A DNA stretch of 64,000 nucleotides from NCBI RefSeq assembly GCF_000182565.1, contig NW_015971555.1:1-64000 (forward strand), given 5' to 3'. A program made the translations under genes and the position numbers. This stretch comes from Spizellomyces punctatus DAOM BR117 (taxonomy: Eukaryota > Chytridiomycota > Chytridiomycetes > Spizellomycetales > Spizellomycetaceae). This document shows, piece after piece, positions 44,515 through 55,703 of this stretch; within the stretch, counting starts at the first letter, position 1; each line of letters starts with the position of its first letter. The notes beneath the pieces were generated by a model. That model did no database searches and was not told the origin of the DNA. It saw only the letters and a program-made list of their open reading frames with translations.

Positions 44515-44748
44515 TGCGCCAGCATACAAATGAGTCAGCACATTCCATCCCCACCCCAAGCTCAAAACTCTTCCAGCAAGCTTCAAAGCCTTGTCTGCAC
44601 GCGTACAGTAAGCGACTGTGGCTTGCTCATGGATTTGCTCAGCAGCCAGGTCTTTCACTTGATATCCAAGACCACACACTGCGAGTTGCAAACAATTATG
44701 GAAAGGGGCCACCACATCGCACGCCCAAGACACAGCTGATGGATACAT
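44425..44748 (-). CDS. Small hypothetical ORF, doubtful
   Basis: 107 codons between the Sec2 gene and the acidic protein gene. The first two thirds have protein-like composition (KDLAAEQIHEQATVAYC, ADKALKLAGRVLSLGWGW), but the end runs through the duplicated non-coding segment. It could be a remnant or an unrecognised first exon of the acidic gene. No motif supports it. Confidence 0.25.
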   Translation of the reverse strand: MYPSAVSWACDVVAPFHNCLQLAVCGLGYQVKDLAAEQIHEQATVAYCTRADKALKLAGRVLSLGWGWNVLTHLYAGARHSSQTPYMSSAVLLQRASVLSLWSRVTS

Positions 44749-44795
44749 GTATCAAATATAAATAGCATTATAACGAAAAGTTACAGGAAGATACG

Positions 44796-47033
44796 TCATA
44801 GATCTGTTGATTTTGCTTCCCCCATTGCCTTTTCCACGCCGTTCAGACCCACAGATTCTATTAGACTGGTGCCGCCGGTACCAGCCAACTTTGTTCCCGT
44901 TTCATGCTTGTCGGCCTCCGAATCTGTGACTCCTTCGTTGGTCTCAGCGACAGCAAGGTCTCTTTGATCGTCATCTGTTTGGTTATTACCATCTACCGGA
45001 AAGGTCTTGTTATCAGCCGGTGATTCTGCGCTATTGGTACTAGTGACGCTACGCCTCTTGGACAACGGGCTGAAAGATAGTTTGGGCATTGACGCGGTAC
45101 TGCCCGCAGATGACAATGGCGCCTCAAGTCCAGCTTCATCAGACGCCTTCGCTAATGTCAGTGCATCGGCTGATGCCGCATGAATCGCCACACTTACAAT
45201 GGTGCTATTTGGTCTAGGCTTCTTCCTCAAGAAGACTTTATCTTTCTCTGAGAATTTTGTCGCCCCGATGCGAGCGTAGAACATCTTTCGCTTCAGGGTC
45301 AGCATTTCCAGGTAAAGATCTTCCTTTCGTCGGGTAGAAAAGAGACCTTGCCGTATATGGCGGGCAAACTGGTAAAATTCGCATACCGCTACCAAACGGT
45401 CTCGGCAATTTACGCAAATGGGACACCAAGCGTCTTCGGGAAGATCCGAGGACTTGAATTGGAAGCGACACGTTGGTGAGTTTACGGAAGAGCGTCCACA
45501 TGTTGAACATCCGTTCGTAACGAGAGTCGAGGAACTCCCCAGTTGGAGCGTACCGCCACTGAAAGCGCTGCTAAGGCGTTCCATAACCGTCTTATTGAAA
45601 ATTGCTTGGGTTGGCGGTGGGGTCTTCGTTTGTGCAGGGGGTATGTTTGCCCCCAAAGAGGCATCAAAATTGTCTGGCAGAAGGGTTGAGTTACGTTTGG
45701 ATGAGTCGGCAGATTGAGAATTGGAACGCATCGGAGATGCGGTTTTGGAGCGTTCAAAACGGGATGCTTGTGCCTCAAGTGCTGCAATTTGTGTGGCAGT
45801 CATCTCTTCCACAAAACAAGTATTTGCGGAGATGGCATCGATGAGCTTCTTTGTCGACGTGCGGGGATTACCCCCGAATCGCAGACAGGGAAATATGTCG
45901 TCCTCTAACGCATTCTTCATGAAGTGCAGCGTATGCATTTTGGACAATTTCACGTCAGCGCTGGCTGTGATGAACTCTTCAAATTCTGCGAATAACACCG
46001 GGTCAATCGCTTCCTCGGTAGATTGTCCTTCGGAGGTGTCATCACCCATATCACTAATCGAGGAATACACACTCAAGCGTGCTTGACCCTCCGTCATATT
46101 ACCCAGTGAGCTTGCGGCCGATGGCTGTTGATGGTCCATGTCTTCCATCCGAGCTCTCAACTCGCGAAGCTGCGACCGCTCCATTTCCAACTGCTGCGTC
46201 ATTTCCTCCAACTGATGACGCAATGTTTGCTCCTTCTTTTGGTATTCATAACGTTGCCGCGCCTCGGTCGCCACCATAGTATTAGCTTCTTCAAAAAGAG
46301 ATTTTGTTAATTCTTCCAATTCCTCTTGCACCGCATCTTTCGAGTGTTGTAGCTCAGCGCGCACTTCCACTTCGTCAATAAGCTTCTGACCCATTCGATC
46401 CAGATCCTTCTTTACGGAAGCAAGTTCTTGATCCTTGGTGGCAACGGCTTCCTCAAGTTCATGGACACGGATTCGCAGTTTCGACATTTCATGGGTTGAA
46501 GCATCTTGTCGCTGTTCCATGACCGTCAGCTTTCTTTGAACTAGGTCAAGCTGTTTCGCCAGTTGCGCGCGCTCCTTCTCCAGGCGCGCTACGGGATAGA
46601 GTATGCCTCCACACCTATGACAATACTGGGGATTATCTTCCCTTATAACATTGCGGCAGGTGCATGAAGCATCTGGTTGAGGCTCCTCCTGACTGGGCTC
46701 AGCGAGCTCCGCTCCAATTGCCGTTTCACCGTCGCTTATTTTTGAGCTATCATATTCCACCGTACTGGCCCCATCCGAAATTTTGATTGCATCCACACTA
46801 TAAACAGACGTTCGTGCAGAAGGTTCTCCCACACTCTGCTCAGTCTCAGACCCAATGCTTCCAAATGAGGTTGATCGCTGAATTGTAAGCGAGTCTTGTG
46901 AACTGCGTCTATTTGCGTGCTTCACCGATATTGCTTGAAGGCGTTGCTTCAGACTCGCGAGGCGCTCAGCTGTTACTGCAAATTCTGGTGCGGTTGGTGA
47001 TGTGGGTGGCGGCATTAAAGGTGGTTCCGGCAT
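44796..47033 (-). CDS. SEC2: Sec2/Rabin-type Rab guanine nucleotide exchange factor
   Basis: Activates the Sec4/Rab8-type GTPase on secretory vesicles. Single exon, 745 codons. After a low-complexity start there is a CxC...YCHRCGG zinc-ribbon-like pair near residues 126-142, then a long coiled coil (about 148-300). This contains the Sec2 catalytic helix, best seen as ELTKSLFEEANTMVATEA, the signature of the family. A C-terminal module (about 345-600) has two CxxC pairs (NGCSTCGRSS and CPICVNCRDRL) and fits the Rab GEF C-terminal region that binds phosphoinositides and effectors. The last 130 residues are Ser/Thr-rich. No introns are needed. Confidence 0.82.
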   Translation of the reverse strand: MPEPPLMPPPTSPTAPEFAVTAERLASLKQRLQAISVKHANRRSSQDSLTIQRSTSFGSIGSETEQSVGEPSARTSVYSVDAIKISDGASTVEYDSSKISDGETAIGAELAEPSQEEPQPDASCTCRNVIREDNPQYCHRCGGILYPVARLEKERAQLAKQLDLVQRKLTVMEQRQDASTHEMSKLRIRVHELEEAVATKDQELASVKKDLDRMGQKLIDEVEVRAELQHSKDAVQEELEELTKSLFEEANTMVATEARQRYEYQKKEQTLRHQLEEMTQQLEMERSQLRELRARMEDMDHQQPSAASSLGNMTEGQARLSVYSSISDMGDDTSEGQSTEEAIDPVLFAEFEEFITASADVKLSKMHTLHFMKNALEDDIFPCLRFGGNPRTSTKKLIDAISANTCFVEEMTATQIAALEAQASRFERSKTASPMRSNSQSADSSKRNSTLLPDNFDASLGANIPPAQTKTPPPTQAIFNKTVMERLSSAFSGGTLQLGSSSTLVTNGCSTCGRSSVNSPTCRFQFKSSDLPEDAWCPICVNCRDRLVAVCEFYQFARHIRQGLFSTRRKEDLYLEMLTLKRKMFYARIGATKFSEKDKVFLRKKPRPNSTIVSVAIHAASADALTLAKASDEAGLEAPLSSAGSTASMPKLSFSPLSKRRSVTSTNSAESPADNKTFPVDGNNQTDDDQRDLAVAETNEGVTDSEADKHETGTKLAGTGGTSLIESVGLNGVEKAMGEAKSTDL

Positions 47034-47513
47034 TGTCTCTATTCAAGGCCCTCCTCGCGTACCCGTAGATTGTAAGGAGGGTACAATATACAGAGGATAT
47101 TGCAGGTGGGTACAATGGAGAAGCGTTCCGTCCAGTGAAGGAGCGGAGTGGGTGGAAAAATGATCCAGCTCCGGTGAAGAACAAAGAAGCTGTCAGCGGG
47201 GAAAGCGGCTGTGGTACAGTGCGATCAGTCACATGACTCTTGCCAGAGCAGTCAATATGGCAGCCTGTTGTTATCCACCAATCCTACCCCCCAAACTCGT
47301 CGTCAAGTATCATTAACTATCGTTCGCCACAAGGCGACTATTATCGCTTTAGGATATGTCATGGATTTGGAGTTAAGTCCTCACCGAAATTATGAATGAT
47401 CGATACACATTCGAAACTAATTTACAGGTTGTTAACGGTACATTGGGCAATCCCCACACCGTGCTCTCAACGCAATCCATTGCGCCTCTTTACACTATCT
47501 TGCATTTAGGCAG

Positions 47514-48078
47514 TCACCTCACTCTGATTTTAAGATCTGCTTTCCAGATTTGCGATCCACCTCCTCGGATCACCACAGAGGGCTCCCAAAGGCCCCTCTC
47601 CTGTGGCACACCTTTCAGAAAGAATGTCCCTTCGGTGTCATTCCATTCAAAACCAAGGCCATCTGGCAATGTCCCATTCAAGCAAGCATCACCCCACAGT
47701 CCAAGTTTCTTTCCATCAGCGTGTACCAGTGCACGCGGCTCCACTGTTTCATTGAAGTGGAGGGTTGCGAGAGGTGGGGCAAGTTCCATTCCAGACGCAA
47801 AGGCGCGAACACATCCAGAAAGCAAGGCAGGACACTGGTGTAGGGTGATGAGCTGTACCATACATATATATTTTGTGCGAGCAGCGTGTACATACCTCAT
47901 TGCAGACAACACAACAGTCGCACACGCAAGGGTCCCATGCCGTCAAGTACTTGAATCTACCTATATTACAACGCTTTCCCCGCAAGGAACAACTCGTTGG
48001 ACCGTAGCACCCACATGAATGCACGTAACGTCCGCATAGAAGGACTAAAATAAGACTGAGAAAAAGCTTTGTTTGCAT
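47514..48078 (-). CDS. Small secreted protein: Cys-rich module plus Ig-like (He_PIG-type) domain
   Basis: Two exons (47,896-48,078 and 47,514-47,852) give 173 residues. A signal peptide (LFLSLILVLLCGRYVHS) is followed by ten Cys in some 40 residues (SCGCYGPTSC...CVCDCCVVCN). After the intron comes a sandwich-like domain with GTLPDGLGFEWN and GVPQERGLWEPSVVI, the pattern of putative Ig (He_PIG) domains seen in adhesive proteins. No membrane anchor, so it is probably extracellular. The splice is supported by GTATGT and GTACAG and by the frame. Function unknown; a role in surface contact is a guess. Confidence 0.6.
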
Positions 48079-48425
48079 GATACGGTTGTTGAATTCAAAC
48101 TGAGAGTCGCCTTAGTGAATCTGAATTTCACAACGCGTCTTAAGAATGCTTGGTAATCATACTCCGTCACGTGATGCAATATGAAAATAAACAAATGACG
48201 TCAAAGTGTCCCACCAGTTTAGATCAACCCAATTTGAAATTGCATCATTTCCACTTGCATGTACTGATCACACTCGTCCTCCTGGTTGCAATGCGCTTGC
48301 AATGCGCTCCAGGGATGTTCTAGTGGAATGCTCAGTAACCTAGTGGTAGAGGGAAGACATTGCCAGCACGGAATGTTTATATATCACAGGAACAAGATAA
48401 AGTCTACTTTTAACTAACAAAATCC
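48079..48425. other. Spacer between the secreted protein gene and TPP2
   Basis: About 350 bases with no gene recognised. A CACGTG word lies near 48,170 within the presumed promoter of the secreted protein. Confidence 0.4.
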
Positions 48426-51400
48426 CTAAAACGCTGACCAATTGGCAGGCTTCCTAACTAAACCCCAGCGTGCTTCATATCCCATCCAGACACACCACTC
48501 AAGTGCTTTGAATGCTTCGTCCCGCTCTTTGGCAACATCTCCCCATCTGACGTCCCCAACTTTACTTCCATCCTTTAGAAACTTGTTTGTCACCTTTGCA
48601 ACCTCTCCATAGAGTCCCCGACGTCTCTGGAACCACGACCATAAAAGAAGGTATTGAGTGCTACTACTAGTTGGCGGATCCGGAAGCCAGCCATAGAGTA
48701 CTTCCAGCAAGCGCGCTAAATTGTCGAGGGAAGCAGTTGGTGACTTGAGGATCGCTTGCTTGTTACACCAACACTTGTAAGTGTATGCCAGCACAATCGC
48801 TTCCTTGCGTTTATCCATCTCTTTGCCCTTCCTAAGGCGCTCTTTTCGTTCCTTGTCCGTTCCATAAATTCTATTCGAATCCCGTCGAACGCCGAACCAC
48901 ATTGCCACCTCTTTCTCATCAGCCACCTCCAATATCTTGTCTGCAAGCTCCTCCACGGAACTTACCGTCCCATCAGAAACATTCCCTCCTTCCTTTTCCT
49001 GTTGTTTCTCTTCCTTCTCGGCCTTTTCGCCAATCATCTCCAATCTGGCGACCAGTAGTGGCAAGTGATTAGGCCAATCTGTCTCCAACTTGGAAATCAA
49101 CTTCTCGCGCTCGCCGTCATCTTTCATCTTTTTAATCCATGAAATTTCCAAGTCTCTGGTAGCCTCTCTCAGCAACGTTGCGTCGTCTTTCTCCTCATCT
49201 TTGCCGGTGTCGTCTTTCTTGTCTTTTTCTCTCGGCGAAGGTGGCACGAGCCATGCGACCTTATACAACGCACCTCCATCCAATTTACGTCCGCCGCCAA
49301 TTACATCCATGTTGCCAACCAACAGATCTCCTTGTTTAGCATCTTTAGGCGCCGGAATTTCACCGCTAAGCCATGCAACAGCCCGTTCTCCTCTTTGCAA
49401 CGTGCGCCTTTTGAAGGAGCCAGTCTTATCCTCCCGGACAGCATAGCCCAATCCCTTGTACGCGTTCAATGAACCAGATTTACCAAGTGCTTGGTCGAGA
49501 ATAAGGGGTGTGGAGGTGAGGCTATCGAGGAACTCGACAGACCCCGAAATCACCTGCACACGGATAGTGTATGTTCCATCAGTCACCTTCAATGTCTTTG
49601 GGTAGATGTCTTGATACGAGAGTTCCTTTTTGTTGGCGTCAAACACTAAAGGTCGTAGCGACAAGCAGTAAGCGACATGGTGCACTTTGGCAAAAGAGTG
49701 AGGACTCGCAGCTTACCGATCAAAACGAAACTCTCAAAAAATGCATCATACAGGACTTCATTCACTTTCGGAACTCGGGGTGTGATGTTCACTCCACCTC
49801 CTGCCTCGGAAATTTTGACAACATAGGTCAAAACTAGTTGATGCAGTTGGCGAGTGTCAGGTAACACATCGCGAGATTTTAACGGAGAAATGATCGCATC
49901 ATTTGGTCGAATGAATCGGCGAAGAGTATCTGAAACATATATTCGATCAAGATGCTTTCATTGATCCGACACCAGGCAGAGGTCTTACCTAGTGTAACGC
50001 TAAGAGAGATTTCCTCCTTCCTAACCCCTGTCCAGAGGTCCACTCTGCTAAAGCCGTTATTCCCGGTATTCAGCATGACTAGATCGCCGCCACTTCCAGT
50101 CGTCGCACCCAATCCTCCCTGATTCCCCGCAGAGACGGAAGCAAAAATGCCATGGAATTTGAGTTCCACGTCAACTCTGCTGGATTCCAGAGATGACCAG
50201 AATTGGGCCAGACACACCTCCAGCGTCGCGTACGAAAGCACGGGAAAGAGCTTAGTATACACTGATTGTTCAGCGTCGCTCGTGGAGGGGTTTGAACCAG
50301 TGCGTGAAAGGCTGAAGCTATACGAGTGTTCAAACTTTGTGGACCGCGTTTGCTAGGAGGATCACTCAGTATGTATATAATAAACTTAGAGTCACTTGCA
50401 GCAGCAAACCTCTTGCAACTGCATCGTGTGAACGATAAATCGCGCGGGTGAAGCCCGATCGGTGCTTCTCACAATAAGCTCTGCAAGTACAATCATAAGC
50501 ATCTTTCACCTGTTCATCACTTGTCTAATATCCATAGTACGCACCCGCAAAATTCGCGCCTAAAGGAACACTGACAAACCGCCTTACAATCGTGCCCGGT
50601 TCAAATTTCAAGCCTTCCCAGCGGAAATATGCGACACGCTCTTCGGCACCAAAGTGCCCAGCAGCTTCCGGCTTACAGACAGTAACGGGGATACTGAATA
50701 TGGGCCCAGCTTTAGGATTTTGAGTGTCGTAACCCTGTACTTCCGCGAAGTGAAAACCGGGCTCCAGGGTGGTCGGATCAACCCGGACATTGAAAGATCG
50801 CCCTGTTTATACACGAAAGAAGTCAAATTCCGTCTTAGCGCCAAAGTACGGAAAGAACAGCATCACACCGCCATTGTTTAAAAGCACATATTCCGGAGCA
50901 CTGCGGATCAAAGGACGGGTTGATAGAGTACCCATCGGAAATGAAAGATATTGGCACGTACCTCAACCATCGTTTTGTACACACAAGACCCGCTCTGACT
51001 TCTAGGTCGAGTTTTTTTACATTTACTTCAGGGTCATTTTCCTTAAAAAAGTGTGGACGAACTTCTACTTGGAATTGCTGCACGTCACTCGTTTCGTCAA
51101 TGTCACGTAAATAGATCCCGCGGGCGTTCCGCTTGTCCTGAACCGAGATCTTATTACGGTGCAAGTTAGTAACACAGGAATCCATCGTACTAGCGCATTT
51201 TTTTCAATTTACATTATATTCCACATCGAAGGGAGTGAATGCTGCACCGGTCTCCAAAAGATGATCCCATGCTCGCTCCACTTGTATGAATTTGATTCCA
51301 AACTCATCGCCAATATCTGAACCGCTTCTTTGGATCGCGGCTTTGACACGATACGGAGTGTAAGGGATCTTGTTGGCTTTTAACGCAGAAAGCAGCAAAG

Positions 51401-53062
51401 CGATGCAACCACAGCAATTTGGACTAGACATGGACGTTCCATTCATCAACTGAGAATGCTGGGTTGTATACTGCGGCACGCTCGTTACAGCTGCACCTGG
51501 AGCGTAGATGTCCACCAAGGCGCCATCGGCTGTGGGTCCTCTTGAACTCCAGGTATAGCTTCCTTCCTTTACTGTATCCAACATCGCATATTCCGCCTGC
51601 ATCATCCCTTGCGTCACGTACGCCCCCACACCAATTACCCCGCTCGTCGTCCCGCCAGGGGCGCCCGTAGTCGTGAGTGCTGGGCCAGCATTCCCAGCTG
51701 ATGAGACCACGATGCAACCTGACTTATTGATAACTTCATCACGCAGAAGCTCAACGAACCGCCCAGTGTCCGGAATAGATGCAGCTTCACCATAAGAGAT
51801 ATTAGCCAAGTCCACTTTCAGGCGCGTCAGTTCAATCGCTGCGCGGATGAGGCCGGTTCCAGTTTCCATTGACCCTAGACGCGTATCCCCGATCTTTAGG
51901 GAAACAATTTGTGCACCGGGTGCTACACCATCCAAATTTCGATCCTCTGGATAATGTGCCGCTGATATCGCAGCCACATGTGTTCCATGTGAACCAGCAA
52001 GTGTCACAATACTTAAAGTTTCGCCTTCATCATAAATGTTAACAGAGAAGTTCAGCATAGAATCATCGCTGAAGCGCACAAACTGCCTCTCGTCGGAATA
52101 TGTCGTCAACAGGGGAGCATTTCTAAGATCTCCAGATTCGTCCATGTCGACCACAGCGCGCCATTTTCTTCCGTCATGAAAAACCACACAGTCGATGATA
52201 AACCCAGGGTCTTCGTAGTTTTTCCATTGCTCCTTGAGCACTTCCAACCGCGTTTTGGTATCCACCTTTCGAATCTCATGCTCTTCCTTGTCTCCCGGCT
52301 CCTGAACGCTCTCCAAATGGTCAAGTTCACGCTCGGTCTTAGTCACGAGCGAATGGTGCTCAATCTCAAACTTCTTTCTGCGATCCTTTTGAAGTCTATC
52401 GACCAATGGTTTTGGAAATAACTCGGACGACCTCTTGAGCCCCAGCCGATACTTGCCAGTCGGATTGTGCCAGTCGCCAATCGTCAGCGTACGCCCTGAG
52501 AGCCCCTGGAGAATACGGCGTGTTTTCCCGTCTTCCTCAATTGAACAAGCTTCGACAACCGTTGTACATTGCACGTCGCCAGATCTAACATTCGTTTAGA
52601 ACAAGCAACAAGGAGCAATTTCATCATTCTACAGGCACGTAGTATAGGATTTACCTACCCAGTACAGTCGATGATGTCAATCACCTTTGGAAGACCTTCT
52701 GTGGTGACCTATAAAACTAAATTTGGATCGTGTTCCTCATACCAAGGGAGGTGGAAGGTCAACGATTTACCCACCTGCAGACCAGGTGCACCGGGATCAA
52801 CGCCTTAAAATTTTCAGATTACCTTTCAACGTCACAACGGAATAATTGCTGTAATAAGGCCTACCAGTATCCAGGATAGCAATGACCGTCCCTCGTCCAT
52901 CAAATTCGGGGTTTTTACGGACAAACGAAGCGGCTTGGGTTTCCTTCACGGCAGAAAAACTAAGCAAAAGAGACCTTCGTCATCTGCGCTCCAATTGCTC
53001 TCTTATACCTCCTTTGGAAGTAGCCCTTGAATAGGAAAATGTTGAATGTTATGCAGTCCCAT
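48426..53062 (-). CDS. TPP2: Tripeptidyl peptidase II
   Basis: Giant cytosolic subtilisin-family exopeptidase that trims peptides released by the proteasome. A multi-exon gene of roughly 1,200 residues. The first exon (start ATG 53,062) reads HFPIQGLLPKE and splices to ETQAASFVRKNPEF. Catalytic Asp is in AILDTGVDPGAPG (about 52,860), catalytic His in GSHGTHVAAI (about 51,980) and catalytic Ser in NGTSMSSPNCCG (about 51,440). The roughly 200-residue insertion between Asp and His, special to this family, is present. The long C-terminal half follows through several exons (51,185 down to 48,426) and ends KPANWSAF. A Lys/Glu-rich low-complexity stretch lies near 49,010-49,220. No broken frame was noticed. 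Confidence 0.93.
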
Positions 53063-53626
53063 CTCTCCCTGTCCGTGCGCGTATTCACAAAATAAGGATC
53101 TGCTATGACTTTGAGAGGTTTGGTCAAATCCGGCTTGTACTTGAGATCTTTGACCACTGCAAAGGCCTGCACACCGACTAACTAATGGCAAAGGAGGTCT
53201 GTTAACACGGCGTGTATACAGGAGATGAAGATCTGCCGAAGAGCGCACCCATGTACGCCAAACCATGCCAAAACGGCAAAGGAGACACTGACTGGCGGGA
53301 GTGAGTCACGAAATCCACAACTTTCAGATATGATCACGTGATTAATGAGTGGCTTAGTCCCGCGACACTATGCGGAAGCCCACAGCTATTTCTGGAAGTT
53401 GAACGCTTTTCTTGTCCGTTGTCCAATAATGCGCTATGAATGAGATGTAGTGGCGCTATTGATATCTGACCATAGCAGGGTCAGTAGGATAGATATTTTT
53501 AGAAAGTCTTCCATACCAAGGTTAATCTCTTTGCTGCCATATTTTAAGCAATTAGAATGCGCACCCATATATAACCCTCTGCGCGTCGGTGCCCATCCTT
53601 TTTTAAGTACATCATTCAAGCAACGG
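53063..53626. promoter_or_regulatory. Divergent spacer, TPP2 and SH3 protein
   Basis: Holds the TPP2 promoter and probably that of the SH3 gene. A CACGTG-like word (ATCACGTGATT) lies near 53,335. A minus-strand frame at 52,960-53,172 (KDLKYKPDLTKPLKVIADPYF) looks protein-like but overlaps the first TPP2 exon in another frame, so it is not called. Confidence 0.4.
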
Positions 53627-54599
53627 ATGCGCGCATTAACAACTACTCCAGGCAAATCTGTAGGGCGTGCATCGTTGGTTGCCGAAAATCGCACGACGGA
53701 CCCAAGTGTAAGCGTCTTTCGGGATTACCTCCTTGAGAGGATAGCTACCGATCTGAAAGGTAGGGAATGCCTGATATTTATCAGGAGTAAATTCGTATAG
53801 CTGACGTATCAGGGTGTCTTGTACATTAGTTTTGCTGGAAAATGGTTGGATTAGCGATGTAGACACAGCAATTGGTCTCATTAGGAAGCAGGTTTTGTCG
53901 CCGGCAACCGGAAAGGACACATCACGTAAATTCGGGTCTGAGCCAGGTGCTCCTGAAAATATTTCAAATGCAACCGGTAACTCAGTTCGCAACATGCGCG
54001 ATAACGTTGACAGTTCTGCTGCTTCGACCCCACCACTCCCGGCGCGAGCAAACTCTGTAACAGGGTTCACGAAAGGGCCAGAAAAACCGCCAATACGACA
54101 CTGCTCCTCTGTTACCGATGTGCTCAAACACTCTCCTACGCCCTTCCCGTGCACTGATGCCTCCACTGTGGTGTGCATTAAACCTTTCAACAGCGACGTG
54201 GCTGGAGATTTACGCTTGAGGGTGGGAGATGTCGTTGAGAATGTGGAAGACGGTGCGTATCGTAAGGAATTACTTTAGCAATTTTGTCAACCCGCTAAAA
54301 GGACATTCGCCTTTAGTGGACCCAAATTGGTATAAAGGAACTCTCAATGGGCAAAGTGGAATATTCCCGAAAACATTTGTGGAATCAAGGTAAGTTGGCC
54401 GATAGCGAATAGTTATAAATCATTTAATAATACAACACATTTATGAAGGACAAGACCGGTGCCTCCTCTGCCTTCCGCCCCACCTCTTCCCAGCCGGCCT
54501 CCCCAGACAAAACCTGCTTCACCTCCCAGGCCAGCATCTTCCTCAGTGACCTCTCCATTAACCCCGGGAGGATGGTTTTATATACAATGTCGTGAGTAG
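53627..54599 (+). CDS. SH3-domain protein with proline-rich C-terminus
   Basis: The 3' half is clear. A Ser/Thr-rich region ends at 54,252. Intron 54,253-54,316 splits the SH3 domain, exon 54,317-54,389 completes it, and exon 54,449-54,599 adds a Pro-rich tail. The SH3 domain reads VVCIKPFNSDVAGDLRLRVGD, then DPNWYKGTLNGQSGIFPKTFV, with ALYDF-like start, Trp pair position NW and the closing FP..FV motif. The tail (RPVPPLPSAPPLPSRPP) has class-type PxxP sites, perhaps for self- or partner binding. The 5' end is uncertain: ATG 53,627 opens a frame that would need an intron near 53,757-53,812, whose phase I could not fit. Such proteins usually act in actin assembly or endocytosis. Confidence 0.6.
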
Positions 54600-54653
54600 C
54601 TGGGCTGTCAATGATACAACACTCTACTATTTCATTAAAACTGGTGCGACGCA

Positions 54654-55300
54654 ATGCCAGGTGCAAATTCGAACGTTTTCAGTGTTGAGGCTAATTCCCT
54701 TGCATCTGGCGCGCTGATCAACGTCCAGCCCCAACATGCGGCAGATGCCCATCCCGCAACTATTGGTAATCAGCTCTTCCGTTTCGAGAACGGGTTTCTT
54801 ATAAACAAGCGGTCCAACCTTGTCTTGGACACCAGTGGAAGCGAGTTGAGGCCTCGTGCACAACTAGTGCAAGCTGACAAGAAAGAAGATCGTGAGAGTC
54901 AGCACTGGGTGCTTGGCACCGATGGTTCTATTCGCAACAGTGCACGGCCGCAATTTGTTTTATTAGAAGATCTGGGTTCAGTCATTGTTTGGGAGGATGA
55001 CGGAACGCTAGGTCGTGGAGCAAGCGTTTGGAAAGTTACCACCAATGTTTCAAAGCCGGCTGCTGCACCAGCGATACCCGCTACACCTGCTGCGCCAGCA
55101 GCGGTCCCCGCTCAAGGTGAGTCATGGTCTGTTCAGCAATGAGGGCGTAAAGGTAGATTCCAGAATCTAACTGTCAACTTTCAGCTGAACCGGCAAAGAA
55201 AGAAACGCGATCGGACAGATTCACCGACACTGTTGTTACAGGCGTTGGTGCGGGATTTGGGCTTACGGTGGGCCACCGTATTGCTGATCGCTTGTTCTAA
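54654..55300 (+). CDS. Beta-trefoil (ricin-B-like lectin) protein with C-terminal hydrophobic tail
   Basis: Two exons (54,654-55,116 and 55,185-55,300) encode 192 residues. Residues 10-125 form a beta-trefoil-like repeat with FRFENGFLINKRSNLVLDTSG, then SQHWVLGTDGSIRN and SVIVWEDDG; the QHW and NxxLVLD words are typical of ricin-B-type carbohydrate-binding folds. This is a binding fold only, with no toxic enzyme part. A Pro/Ala linker (about 132-155) leads to a Gly-rich hydrophobic tail (VVTGVGAGFGLTVGHRIADRLF) that could associate with membranes. No signal peptide, so it is probably intracellular. It starts 55 bases after the SH3 gene stop, in the same direction. Confidence 0.7.
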
Positions 55301-55703
55301 AAGTAACTGGTGGGCTGGTGAAATTTATTACTCATTTGTATTTCAAACATTTGTATTCCAAACATTGCCGTAAGCAAATACACTGTTTAGCATGGGTCAG
55401 CATATGATTTGCCAGGACTCTGCAGCATTTTTGTGAATACGATATCTGCTTTTTTACCCGCGGACAAGGTGTTTGTTACTGGGAACTTTCCAATCGACAC
55501 GACGCGACGCGACGGAGATTACCTCAGCGTCCAAACACGTCGCGGAATGTATTCGGGGGGCTAGCAGGCAACAAAGGAATGAACGGTACCAACGACAACA
55601 GCTGCCACAGAAAAACCACATAAAAAGCCCTTACAATCCAGTATCCCATTGAATACGGTTTTCGTGCGAAGCCTTCATATACGGACGGACACGACAGTAA
55701 ATC
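55301..55703. other. Spacer upstream of the deacetylase gene
   Basis: About 400 bases with the 3' end of the lectin gene and the promoter of the next gene. It contains two ACGCGAC words near 55,501-55,516 (CGACACGACGCGACGCGACGG). No gene seen. Confidence 0.4.

Noticed and set aside
52960-53172. Minus-strand frame KDLKYKPDLTKPLKVIADPYF as a separate small gene
   Set aside because: It overlaps the first TPP2 exon, which reads FPIQGLLPKE in another frame and matches the TPP2 family start.
53636-54190. 184-codon minus-strand frame opposite the SH3 gene
   Set aside because: The plus strand has a spliced SH3 domain with correct phases; the minus frame has no motif and ends without continuation.
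54424-54666. 80-codon minus-strand frame with protein-like composition
   Set aside because: It is the reverse complement of the proline-rich exon of the SH3 gene; biased codons make the opposite strand look coding.
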